DNA of 64,000 nucleotides from contig CALVBL010000003.1 in the NCBI GenBank assembly GCA_944325775.1, positions 61,542 to 125,541 of the forward strand. The letters run 5' to 3'. Positions 1 through 9,619 of the stretch are shown piece by piece. The first letter of the stretch is position 1; every line of letters begins with the position of its first letter. The notes below the pieces were generated by a model, which was given only the letters and a program-made list of their open reading frames with translations, did not search any database and was not told where the DNA came from. Made by a program: the position numbers and the translations under genes. Origin of the DNA: an uncultured Helicobacter sp. Lineage in GTDB: Bacteria; Campylobacterota; Campylobacteria; Campylobacterales; Helicobacteraceae.

Positions 1-1280
1 GCAAGTTCGATGTTGGATTCTGTATTGCTCTCGACTATGCCGGGCGTTACCACGACCTTGCGCCCTTCATACAAAGACGCTAGGCGCGCTGCCTCAAGCA
101 TACCTTTAAGATTGCCATTGAAACTATCATCAAGGATAAGTTTTTGGTTTGTGAGAATCTTTTGCAAACGATGCGGCACGGGCTCGAATTTACTCACGCT
201 GTGCTGAATATCACTCATACGCATACCAAGCTCTAGTGCCATACTCACTGCTGCAGCGATATTAGCGACATTAAACGCACCTAGAATCTGTGTGCTAAAC
301 GCATACCATTGTCCCTTATATTCTAGCTCGAAGCTCGTGCCCTCCAGTGTGGCATAGACATTTCGACAGCCTGTAGGATAAAAACTAAGGAGCTTTGATT
401 TTTGTGAATCTAAGTCTTTTGGCAGGGCATTTTGCTCAAACACAAAAGCTTTGTGCAGGCGCGATGAGTTGAGAAGCTCAAATTTGGTGTTTGTGATGTT
501 TTCTAGTGTTTTGAAATATTCTAGATGTTGTGCGCCCACCTCGCCGATGATCGCGTATTGCGGCTGCAAAAACTGCGCGATTTCATCGATATCACCTCTA
601 AGGCGTGCGCCAGCCTCTGCGATGTAAATATCAGCGGTGTAGTCGAGATTCTCATTAATATCAGCCACGATGCCTGTGAGCGTATTGACACTACGTGGTG
701 TGGCATACACGCTAAAATGCGTGCTTAGAATCTGAAATAAGAAGTTTTTGATACTTGTTTTACCAAAGCTTGCTGTGATAGCGATGATTTTTAAGCGATT
801 CATTATCTCAAGTTTGTCTTTAGCGATTTGTTTATATTGCTTGAGTAGCACGCGCTCATAGAGATTAGAGATCACTACCGCAAAGAGCAGGGGCAGGATA
901 TGCACAAATGGATTAGAAGTCTCAAACAAAATCCCCAAACCCTCATCAAGCAATACAAAGATAAAGCACAGCACAAAGAAACGTTGCACGCGTTTGGTGA
1001 CCTTGAGAGGCTTGTCTTGCTTGAGTCTCCAAGCTATTAGAGCGATGAGTAACCCCACTGCCACGACTACCACATATTCTTTGAATTCTAGAATCTGCAA
1101 CATAACAGAGAGCGTTAAAGGCAGGAGAAAAAACCATATATGCCACATAAATTTATGGTGCATAAATATAATGCGATAAAAGCTGTAGTTATACCATTGC
1201 AAAAGCGTGATGAGGTAATATGCGAGCTCAAAGCTCAGCAAAAACCTCGCCACAATGCCTATAAAATCCTCTATGTTCAT
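1..1280 (-). CDS. murF: UDP-N-acetylmuramoyl-tripeptide--D-alanyl-D-alanine ligase (MurF), 3' end cut by window
   Basis: MurF adds D-Ala-D-Ala to UDP-MurNAc-tripeptide in the cytoplasm, completing the peptidoglycan pentapeptide precursor. Reading from the ATG at 1280 gives about 426 codons before the window ends. The first 130 or so residues are hydrophobic with several membrane-like segments, an N-terminal extension I associate with Helicobacter MurF. An ATP-binding loop (ITASFGKTSIK) lies near residue 170, followed by a Mur-ligase central domain with EAGARLRGDI and GEVGAQHLEYF. It is last in a minus-strand run ddl-hydrolase-acylphosphatase-murF, so Ddl makes the dipeptide that MurF uses. 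The gene order matches H. pylori ddl-HP0739-murF apart from the acylphosphatase. The C-terminal domain is partly outside the window. Confidence 0.9.
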   Translation of the reverse strand, partial: MNIEDFIGIVARFLLSFELAYYLITLLQWYNYSFYRIIFMHHKFMWHIWFFLLPLTLSVMLQILEFKEYVVVVAVGLLIALIAWRLKQDKPLKVTKRVQRFFVLCFIFVLLDEGLGILFETSNPFVHILPLLFAVVISNLYERVLLKQYKQIAKDKLEIMNRLKIIAITASFGKTSIKNFLFQILSTHFSVYATPRSVNTLTGIVADINENLDYTADIYIAEAGARLRGDIDEIAQFLQPQYAIIGEVGAQHLEYFKTLENITNTKFELLNSSRLHKAFVFEQNALPKDLDSQKSKLLSFYPTGCRNVYATLEGTSFELEYKGQWYAFSTQILGAFNVANIAAAVSMALELGMRMSDIQHSVSKFEPVPHRLQKILTNQKLILDDSFNGNLKGMLEAARLASLYEGRKVVVTPGIVESNTESNIEL

Positions 1281-1290
1281 TATGCCTCAC

Positions 1291-1560
1291 TTACTTTAAA
1301 ATCACAAATCCGTTAAAATCGCGTGGCACGATCTTTTGGGATTGTATATGCACCACATCGGAACGTTCTGGTCCGCTGTGTAGATATTGCATAAACACAT
1401 CGAGCACTTTTTGTTCCGCCTGTGCGTAGATTTCCACGCTACCATCTTCGAGATTGCGTGTGCTTCCTTGAATTCCTAATTTGTCTGCGTGGTATTTGGC
1501 AAATTTCCGATACCCCACGCCCTGCACCTTTCCAAAAACCAAAATATAATATGTCTGCAT
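1291..1560 (-). CDS. acyP: Acylphosphatase
   Basis: An 89-residue protein, the usual length for acylphosphatases, which hydrolyse carboxyl-phosphate bonds of small acyl phosphates. The signature GKVQGVGYRKF supplies the phosphate-binding loop and catalytic Arg (residue 18). TRNLEDGSVEIYA supplies the conserved Asn that orients water. It starts one base after the hydrolase gene ends and stops 11 bases before murF starts, so it is probably co-transcribed with the cell-wall genes. I do not recall an acylphosphatase at this point in H. pylori. The physiological substrate is unknown, as for most bacterial acylphosphatases. Confidence 0.93.
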   Translation of the reverse strand: MQTYYILVFGKVQGVGYRKFAKYHADKLGIQGSTRNLEDGSVEIYAQAEQKVLDVFMQYLHSGPERSDVVHIQSQKIVPRDFNGFVILK

Positions 1561-2307
1561 TTATGCTCCTATGGCGTTATGATAGATAGATTCTATAGAT
1601 GTGGCTTGCTTGAGGAAAAAATAATGATCTCCTTCTAGTGCGAAAAACTGGCTATGGGGCAGTAGCGCGGCGATATTCTCTCCACTACTAAGGGGTGTGG
1701 CGCGATCGTCTTTGCCCCAAAACACATAGGCGCATGCTTGACATTGTCTAAACACCTCGCTAAAGTCTTCATCTACGACATTTTTAAAAGTCTGATACAT
1801 CGCTTCATTGAGGTTGTGTGCATCTTGAGAGCGTAAAAACTTCGCCCCAATATTTAGTCGCTTGCAAAGTTTTGCAAGGAGGATTTTGGCGCGCACCTTG
1901 AAGGGCTTGGGTGTGATAATCCCTGCGCTGCTTAGGAGGATTAGAGATTTTTGAGCGAGCAAAGTCGCGATCTTACCCCCAAAGGAATGCCCTACCATAA
2001 TGAACTCTTGTGAATCTAGTGCGCTAAAATGTGCGCGTATGTAAGAGAGGAAAGATTCTATGATGCATGCATAGTCGCGTGTGTGTAGAATCTGCTCATT
2101 AGCACTTAACCCAAAGCCGGGCAGATCGATGTAGAGATGCACATAATCCCTAAAACTCTGTCCAAAGGCAAGTTTCATCAGTTCCTTATTGCTCCCCCAT
2201 CCGTGCAAAAACACGAGCACGCCACGGGGACTTTGGGCATTGAGATTGTGCAGCTCATAGCTAATGGGGAACGCAGAGTTCTGATAATAAATCTGTGTGA
2301 GCGCCAT
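1561..2307 (-). CDS. Alpha/beta hydrolase
   Basis: A 248-residue single-domain alpha/beta-hydrolase. The oxyanion loop FLHGWGSNKE is near residue 34, the nucleophile elbow GHSFGGK near residue 105, a candidate catalytic Asp in WGKDDRATP, and a candidate His in EGDHYFFL near the C-terminus, giving a complete Ser-Asp-His triad. No signal peptide is visible, so it is likely cytoplasmic. It corresponds in position to H. pylori HP0739, between ddl and murF, and starts 5 bases after ddl ends. Substrate unknown; an esterase or lipase role, or a link to the neighbouring cell-wall genes, would be guesswork. Confidence 0.88.
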   Translation of the reverse strand: MALTQIYYQNSAFPISYELHNLNAQSPRGVLVFLHGWGSNKELMKLAFGQSFRDYVHLYIDLPGFGLSANEQILHTRDYACIIESFLSYIRAHFSALDSQEFIMVGHSFGGKIATLLAQKSLILLSSAGIITPKPFKVRAKILLAKLCKRLNIGAKFLRSQDAHNLNEAMYQTFKNVVDEDFSEVFRQCQACAYVFWGKDDRATPLSSGENIAALLPHSQFFALEGDHYFFLKQATSIESIYHNAIGA

Positions 2308-2312
2308 AGCTA

Positions 2313-3362
2313 TTATTTGCCCTTAGCTCTTTGAATCTGATCTATATATTTGTAGCTTGGCTTAATGCGTCGTGTGGTGGGGAGATTCTCACTAAGGGCT
2401 TGGAGAGTGTGGGCAAAGTCCTCGAAGAGATAATGCGCACCAGAACCGGGGATAGGGTTTATTTCATTGAGATACACGCGATTATCAATCACAAAAAAAT
2501 CGCATCGTATGATTGCACCTTCAAATGCATCGGCGTAGATTTTTTTGAAATTTTCTTGAATCTCTTGCTCAAGCTCATGGGATATATCTGCCCGCAGCAC
2601 CTGCTCGGTGCGCGCAAAATCCAAATATTTATCCTCGAAGTTTAGAAATTGCTTTTTGCGTGGCTCTTCGATGATGGATAAGATCCACTGATCCCCGAGT
2701 TTGCAACCTGCGAGATTGTATTCTTTGACATCTTGGACAAATGGCTCGATGAGCACGCGTGTATCGTATTCAAACGCTTGGTCAAGTCCATAGCGTAGCT
2801 CGTTCTCTTGGGTCGCCACACTCACGCCGATAGAGCTTCCTAGTCTAGCGGGTTTGATGATGATTGGGTATGGAATAGTGAGGTGTGTAGTTTCAGATTG
2901 TGTGAGGATTTGGGATTGTAAGGTCAGCACACCTCTTTGGGCTGCAAAGAGCTTGGTGAGGGATTTGTCAAAGCTTAACACACAAGCCTGTACACGCGGC
3001 GCGATGTAGGGGATAGCATAAAACTCACAGAGCGCACTTAAGACACCATCTTCACCATCAGCGCCATGTATGAGGCTATAGAGCGTGCCGATTTTGAGAA
3101 TCTTTGGTTTATTAAACAAGCCTTGTGGGTGATAGAATCCACCATTGCCCATAAAGAGTTCTTTGGCTTTTGTTTTATACAAGCCTTTGGCGAAAAATGA
3201 TGATTTCATCTCATTATCAGGGATAAGCCAAAACCGATGCTCGCCATCTAAAAAAATATAATGCCCGATGTGCGCTCCCAGTGTCTTTTTGATCGCTATC
3301 GCGCTCACGATGCTGATCTCATGCTCATAGCTCGCTCCACCAAATAATATGCTGATATTCAT
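2313..3362 (-). CDS. ddl: D-alanine--D-alanine ligase
   Basis: An ATP-grasp enzyme joining two D-Ala for peptidoglycan precursors. From the chosen start it is 349 residues, normal for Ddl. The N-terminus reads MNISILFGGASYEHEIS; SLIHGADGEDG, the ATP-binding PIIIKPARLGSSIGV and the C-terminal metal/substrate motif LNEINPIPG are all present. A longer reading could begin 18 bases upstream, but an AAGGAA ribosome-binding site lies directly before the ATG at 3362 and would be inside the longer version. First gene of the run ddl-hydrolase-acyP-murF. Confidence 0.95.
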   Translation of the reverse strand: MNISILFGGASYEHEISIVSAIAIKKTLGAHIGHYIFLDGEHRFWLIPDNEMKSSFFAKGLYKTKAKELFMGNGGFYHPQGLFNKPKILKIGTLYSLIHGADGEDGVLSALCEFYAIPYIAPRVQACVLSFDKSLTKLFAAQRGVLTLQSQILTQSETTHLTIPYPIIIKPARLGSSIGVSVATQENELRYGLDQAFEYDTRVLIEPFVQDVKEYNLAGCKLGDQWILSIIEEPRKKQFLNFEDKYLDFARTEQVLRADISHELEQEIQENFKKIYADAFEGAIIRCDFFVIDNRVYLNEINPIPGSGAHYLFEDFAHTLQALSENLPTTRRIKPSYKYIDQIQRAKGK

Positions 3363-3421
3363 CACATTCCTTTGCCACAATTTGAGGGTAGATTGTAGCT
3401 TGAAATAACTAAAAAGATTAT

Positions 3422-4596
3422 TTATGTATGCTTTTTCACCAGCTTTTTACCAAATGCTATGCAGGGTTGCTCTATGTATTTGTGTAAAACATAGGCAACA
3501 AGCACGACAATACAGAGATTTAGTGCTAGATAAAGGTTTGCAAAGATTGGGTTATGAAAATCGATATAAAGTTTCTCATGTATGCGCACCATTTCCCAGT
3601 AGCCATATTTTGCAAACAAGCTCATCGCCGCTTTCATGATACTAATGACAAAATAATGTGAGATATAAATGCTATATGAGAGAGTGCCAAAGAATATGAA
3701 AAATCTAGATTCTAATACAGAGGTGATCCACCCCCCCCCCCCCCCCCCCACCAATCTTGATTCTTATACGGGGGGGTTCCCCCCCCCCCCCCCCCGAAGT
3801 CATGGCACGGGTGTATGATGAGAGAGCAAACACCAAAATAAGCGCACTAAAGGCAAGCACAGCATATTTCTCAGCACCATTATACACCACCCAAATACCC
3901 ACAATAAGCGCACATAGTTCAAGTAGCGTGAGTGTTAGAGGTGTGAGATTTTTGTTTTTGCACAAACTAAACATAAGATATATAAGCATACCGCTACCAA
4001 AGTGCAAGACACCACTAGTGCTTTCATTGGTCAAAAAACCAAACCAATGCAAATACGCACCAATTACACACAATAGCACTATACTATAGCGCATAAACTT
4101 TGGTACAAACATCGCAAGTCCAAAAAGTATGTAAAGATACCACTCGACACTCAAGCTCCAAGCGGGGTTATTAAAAGAAAGCGGATATGTCCAAGAAAGC
4201 TAAGATTGGAGTAGCAGGATATTTGGCAGAATCTGATCTATACCTCTGTCTGCACTAAAAGGAATATTCTTAAAAAATAATCCAAGCTTATGGTATAGAA
4301 CATAATTTAGGCATTCTAGGGCTAGGAAACATGCAAACACCATATAATATAGCGGCAAGATTCTAAAGCCTCGTGCAATCATAAAGTTTTTCATACTAAA
4401 AGAAGCCTTATCATACACATAGGCGATGACAAAGCCACTAAGAGTGAAGAAAAATGGCACAAATAAATGAGAATGCCTGAAAAACTCCCACTCACTAATA
4501 GCACCAACGATAAATAAATGAAACACCACTACACTGAGTGCCGCAATCCCTCGAAAAACTATCTAGTGCCCCTAAATGCGAATTTCTGCTCACCAT
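3422..4596 (-). pseudogene. Decayed acyltransferase-3 (OafA/OatA-like) membrane O-acyltransferase
   Basis: A paralogue of the intact acyltransferase at 25735-26844 can be followed along this whole stretch but is broken at three places. Near the start, five Ts (minus strand; As at 4554-4558) replace the four needed, so LDSF runs out of frame. At 4200-4202 a TAG stop replaces the TGG (Trp) of the paralogue's LLLQSWLPW. At 3731-3795 two long G tracts and a short intervening segment replace the paralogue's single G9 tract. Between and after these lesions the protein aligns closely (FFRHSHLFVPFFF, SLSVEWYLY, FFGTLSYSIYISH, HKYIEQPC). The family are about ten-helix inner-membrane enzymes that acylate surface sugars. 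With a frameshift plus a nonsense codon it should be non-functional, unless some lesions are sequence errors. Confidence 0.88.
3731..3795. repeat. Two poly-C/poly-G tracts with short intervening segment
   Basis: Plus strand: 19 Cs at 3731-3749, then about 29 mixed bases including seven Gs at 3770-3776, then 17 Cs at 3779-3795. These are the longest homopolymers in the window and sit where the intact paralogue has one G9 contingency tract. The intervening segment resembles a substituted copy of the unique sequence next to the first tract, so an assembly artefact is possible. Confidence 0.9.
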
Positions 4597-4611
4597 AATT
4601 ACTAAGCTTCT

Positions 4612-5592
4612 TTATATCGGAAACACACGGATACTTGGATCAAGATTCTCTTGCAAGACAGATTCTATAGCATAGAGTGTGCCTGTCGCCCCACTCGCAC
4701 AGCCGCTGCACGCCCCAAGATAGCGGATATACACATCGATATGCCCATCACTAGAATCTTTAATATCCAAAATCTCCATATTCCCCCCATCCATCATAAG
4801 CATCGGGCGCACTTGAGCATCAATCACAGAATCTACCGCCTTGACTTTTTGCACCATGGTCATATCTTTAAACGCTAGCTCGCCGCTCGCACTTTTAGCG
4901 ACATTGTCCTTGAGGACTTCGCGATCCATTTCAGAGCGCACATCGGCTAAAATATCCACTAGATAATATTCGCGCTTTTCATGCCCACCGGGTTTGATAC
5001 AGCTTTTGCAAAACGCCCCAGCCTTGGTATAGTTGGTAATTTCCTCCACGCTTTTTAGGTCATTGAGTTTAATCACTTCTTTAATCGTTGAGAGGCTCAC
5101 GCGCGCGCATTCACACACAATGATTTCATCTTCAAAATCCTCTTCGCTCTTGCCTAGATATATACCCGCTGCCTTTTTTATCACATCATATGCCATTACC
5201 GAGCAGTGCATCTTTTGTCCCGGGACTGCGGGCGTATCTGGATCATCACGCAATGCCCTCTCCACATCAAGATTGGTAATTTTTACCGCGTCTTGCACCT
5301 TTTTGTCAAGGCAAAGCTCCACCATCATATCGCTACTTGCAATCGCTGTCCCACAACCAAAGCTCTTAAACTTCGCATCGATAATCACATCATTAGAATC
5401 CACCAGCCAATACAATCGCACTGCGTCACCACAAGATTCTGCACCATAGTCTGCTACGATGAGTTTTGCCCCCCTAGCCTCTGCGTCCTTTTGTGTCAGC
5501 ACGCCCAAATGTGTGGGGTTGTCCATTCTTTCACTAACTTTTTTGCTATATGCGTCCCAAAGCGCACCACCAAGTAAATCATTCTTTGCCAT
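4612..5592 (-). CDS. nifU: NifU-type Fe-S cluster scaffold
   Basis: A 326-residue three-domain NifU. The N-terminal IscU-like domain has its three cluster-binding Cys (YGAESCGD, SFGCGTAIA, KMHCSVMAY). The central bacterioferritin-associated-ferredoxin-type [2Fe-2S] domain has CECAR and FCKSCIKPGG. The C-terminal Nfu domain has the CSGC pair (GACSGCASG). It assembles clusters from sulfur supplied by NifS and passes them to apoproteins in the cytoplasm. It lies 36 bases downstream of nifS on the same strand, the pair known in H. pylori as the essential housekeeping NIF system. A ribosome-binding site (AAGGAAGA) precedes the ATG at 5592. Confidence 0.96.
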   Translation of the reverse strand: MAKNDLLGGALWDAYSKKVSERMDNPTHLGVLTQKDAEARGAKLIVADYGAESCGDAVRLYWLVDSNDVIIDAKFKSFGCGTAIASSDMMVELCLDKKVQDAVKITNLDVERALRDDPDTPAVPGQKMHCSVMAYDVIKKAAGIYLGKSEEDFEDEIIVCECARVSLSTIKEVIKLNDLKSVEEITNYTKAGAFCKSCIKPGGHEKREYYLVDILADVRSEMDREVLKDNVAKSASGELAFKDMTMVQKVKAVDSVIDAQVRPMLMMDGGNMEILDIKDSSDGHIDVYIRYLGACSGCASGATGTLYAIESVLQENLDPSIRVFPI

Positions 5593-5628
5593 TTTTCTTC
5601 CTTATTTGTGATATTTTGAGTGTGAGAT

Positions 5629-6894
<1,266 letters not shown>

Positions 6895-6954
6895 TTATTA
6901 ATATAGCGTTGTTGTTTGTAAAATCATTGGTGTTTTCTAGGGAGAGTAGGGTTT

Positions 6955-6970
6955 GGGTATTGAAATTGCT
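6955..6970 (+). promoter_or_regulatory. Probable sigma-54 promoter of flgL
   Basis: The sequence GGGTATTGAAATTGCT has GG (6956-6957) and GC (6968-6969) separated by exactly ten bases with a TTGCT -12 element, close to the RpoN consensus. Start of transcription would be near 6981, about 90 bases before flgL. Hook-associated genes are RpoN-dependent in H. pylori, which supports the call. Confidence 0.6.
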
Positions 6971-7017
6971 TTGGAGCTTGTGATGATTTTGGTATTTTAG
7001 GGCTTAAACTTTATGAG

Positions 7018-7023
7018 TATAAT
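7018..7023 (+). promoter_or_regulatory. TATAAT -10 box upstream of flgL
   Basis: A perfect TATAAT preceded by G, 47 bases before the flgL ATG, could give vegetative-sigma transcription in addition to the sigma-54 site. No -35 hexamer is evident. Confidence 0.4.
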
Positions 7024-7069
7024 TGCGATAGTTGTGTAGCCCAAATTTTAGCTAGGGGGTTGTGAGATA

Positions 7070-9619
7070 ATGCGAATTACCTTTGGGACCAAATATAACC
7101 AAATGAATTATTATCAGGGTACGATGCAGAGTAAGCTCTCTGATATCAATACAAAAATTGCTTCTGGATTAAAGATTCAATACGGCTATCAAGATAGCTC
7201 GGTATTTAATCAGAATCTAAAGCTTGAATATGAGGAATTAAACCTTGATCAAGGCATTGATAACTCTAGCACCGCCTATACGCGCACGCTTAATACTGAC
7301 AAAGCTTTGCAAGAACTCTCTCAAACCGCTGTGCAGTTTAACACCAAGCTTATCCAAGCGGCAAACGACATCCACTCACCGGTTTCGCGAGAGGCGATCG
7401 CGCGGGATTTAGAAAAACTCAAAGAACATATCATCAGCATTGCCAATACCTCTATCGGTGGAGAGTTTCTCTTCTCTGGGAGCAATGTCAAGATCCGCCC
7501 ATTTGAACCCGATGGCACTTATAAAGGTAATAATGAGCGCCTTGAATCGCTGATTAGCTCAAAGAATCTTATGCCATATAATATCACTGGCGAGGAACTG
7601 TTTTTTGGCAGAGATTCTGATAGTTATAAGACGATCACGACTAATATTAGAAAATTTAACCAAAGCAAGCTCAATCCCGACATAATGGATAGAATCCGCC
7701 GTGGCGACATACCCGAGGAAGTGTATATCAAAAGCACCGATACCCTGCGAGATTTGCTTGGTGATGATGATAGATTCACTAACAATAATGGCAAGGAATA
7801 TTTTTATATGCGCGGTGTGCGTCCCGATGGCACGAGCTTTAAGAGTAAGTTTGCTTTTGATGTAGGGTTTGGTGATGAGAAAAATGCCACAAAGGTGCAG
7901 GATTTGCTCGATAAGATAGGCAAGGAGTTTGGCAATACTTCTAAGAATAAAGTCGTGGATGTTAGCTTGAATTATTGGGGGGAAATAGAGATAAAGAATC
8001 TTGCGCCGGGCAATGCGAATCTAGACTTTCATCTCGTCTCAAGTAATGCAGATGTAGAGAATCTCGATGATTTAGCTTCTATGGGTGCGCGCGTTACGAG
8101 TTTTCAAAAAAGCCCATTTATGGGAGAATACTCACAGCATATGATTACAGGATTGCGTGATAATTATGATCATAGAATCTCAAAAATCCCCTCGACATTT
8201 TTGACCAAAGACAACACTCCAGCCACTCTCACTACAAAGGTGCGTGATGTGCTGCCAGAGGGGATTGATACGCTTGTGTTCGCTGGCACGCGCCCAAACA
8301 CAAATGATGGCAAGATAAATCCTGAATCTATAGAATCTCTAAAAATCACTATTGATGATTCTATGCAGTTTCGTGATGTGATCAAGCAAGTGAGCGCGCA
8401 TTTTGGCGGTAACTTAGAGGGCGAGATGATCCATGGAGAGTTGGTTTTTAGGGACAATAATGTCAAAAACAAAGACAGGGATACTTACGATCCGCCGTTT
8501 AATGGCGAGAGCGGATTTAGTCTTTCGCTCTCTACTTATGGTGGTGGGGAATTGCGCAATGGACTTAGGAGCGACTATAAGGCAGAGTATGATAGGTTGG
8601 CGTTTGAAAATCGCGGCTCCAAGCTCGTGTCCAATGTACAGCAGATTCTTAGCGGCGGCATAGGGTTTGCCACCGATGAGACGAAGCTCTCTGAAGTCGC
8701 TGGGGGTAGTGTCGATGGACAAGTGTATAATTTGAGTCTTAGTGATCATAATGGTGTGCCACTCCAAGCTCGTGTAACCTTAAGTAACAAAGAAGGGTCG
8801 TTTTTGGTATTGCCTGATCCAAAGAGTGCGCAGGAGATTCACATTCCACTCTATAATCCACACGATGAGCCACCAGCAGTGAGTATCACAAAAGCCGACG
8901 ATGTGACTTATAGGCAGCTTATGGACGCAATCGGGATTGCGCTTAATTATTCCAATCAAGATTCACAAGCCTATCTTGCTGCTGCCAAGCTTGATAATGG
9001 CGTGCCTACCCAAGAGGGCAAGAGGGTATTTGAATCTCTACTGCATGCACAGCAAGGCAAGATAGAAGTGAAACTCACATCGCAAGGACGCATACAAATC
9101 ACCGATGAGATGCGATCTATTTCACGAATGAAGTTTATGATCTATAACGATCAGAGCAATGATTTTTCAGAGGACGCTTTGCGCAATCACACGACTTTTT
9201 TGACTTTTAATGCAAACAACGCGCTTACTATCGATCAGCCCGATATTAGTTTTTTTGATGGGCTTGATGAAATCATCAAGGCTGTGCGCAACGGAATCTA
9301 TCGTCCGGATATATATGGGGAGAATTATGTCCCAGATATGCGCAATATCGGGATACAAAATAGCATTGAACTTTTTGGGCATTTTAGCAACCACATAGAA
9401 AAAATGATCGCTCAAAATGGTGCGCATGGAAGGAGTTTTGAAAACGCTCTGCGGCGCAATGAAGTGCTGAAAGTGCAAATCGCTTCTATCAAAAACGATA
9501 ATATAGGCACGGATATGGCACAAACTTACAATCACTTCTCAAATCTTACGACAAATTACAATGCGGTTTTGGCCTCAACAAGCCGTATCAATCAAATGTC
9601 TTTGGTAAATTATCTATGA
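7070..9619 (+). CDS. flgL: Flagellar hook-associated protein 3 (FlgL)
   Basis: An 849-residue protein, close to the roughly 830 residues of H. pylori FlgL and much longer than enterobacterial FlgL. The flagellin-like N-terminal coiled-coil region (MRITFGTKYNQMNYY, SDINTKIASGLKIQYG) and the matching C-terminal region ending in DMAQTYNHFSNLTTNYNAVLASTSRINQMSLVNYL-type sequence bracket a very large variable central part. It forms the second hook-filament junction ring and is exported by the flagellar type III apparatus, so no signal peptide is expected. Its stop codon overlaps the start of the next gene, so the two are translationally coupled. Confidence 0.94.
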   Translation: MRITFGTKYNQMNYYQGTMQSKLSDINTKIASGLKIQYGYQDSSVFNQNLKLEYEELNLDQGIDNSSTAYTRTLNTDKALQELSQTAVQFNTKLIQAANDIHSPVSREAIARDLEKLKEHIISIANTSIGGEFLFSGSNVKIRPFEPDGTYKGNNERLESLISSKNLMPYNITGEELFFGRDSDSYKTITTNIRKFNQSKLNPDIMDRIRRGDIPEEVYIKSTDTLRDLLGDDDRFTNNNGKEYFYMRGVRPDGTSFKSKFAFDVGFGDEKNATKVQDLLDKIGKEFGNTSKNKVVDVSLNYWGEIEIKNLAPGNANLDFHLVSSNADVENLDDLASMGARVTSFQKSPFMGEYSQHMITGLRDNYDHRISKIPSTFLTKDNTPATLTTKVRDVLPEGIDTLVFAGTRPNTNDGKINPESIESLKITIDDSMQFRDVIKQVSAHFGGNLEGEMIHGELVFRDNNVKNKDRDTYDPPFNGESGFSLSLSTYGGGELRNGLRSDYKAEYDRLAFENRGSKLVSNVQQILSGGIGFATDETKLSEVAGGSVDGQVYNLSLSDHNGVPLQARVTLSNKEGSFLVLPDPKSAQEIHIPLYNPHDEPPAVSITKADDVTYRQLMDAIGIALNYSNQDSQAYLAAAKLDNGVPTQEGKRVFESLLHAQQGKIEVKLTSQGRIQITDEMRSISRMKFMIYNDQSNDFSEDALRNHTTFLTFNANNALTIDQPDISFFDGLDEIIKAVRNGIYRPDIYGENYVPDMRNIGIQNSIELFGHFSNHIEKMIAQNGAHGRSFENALRRNEVLKVQIASIKNDNIGTDMAQTYNHFSNLTTNYNAVLASTSRINQMSLVNYL

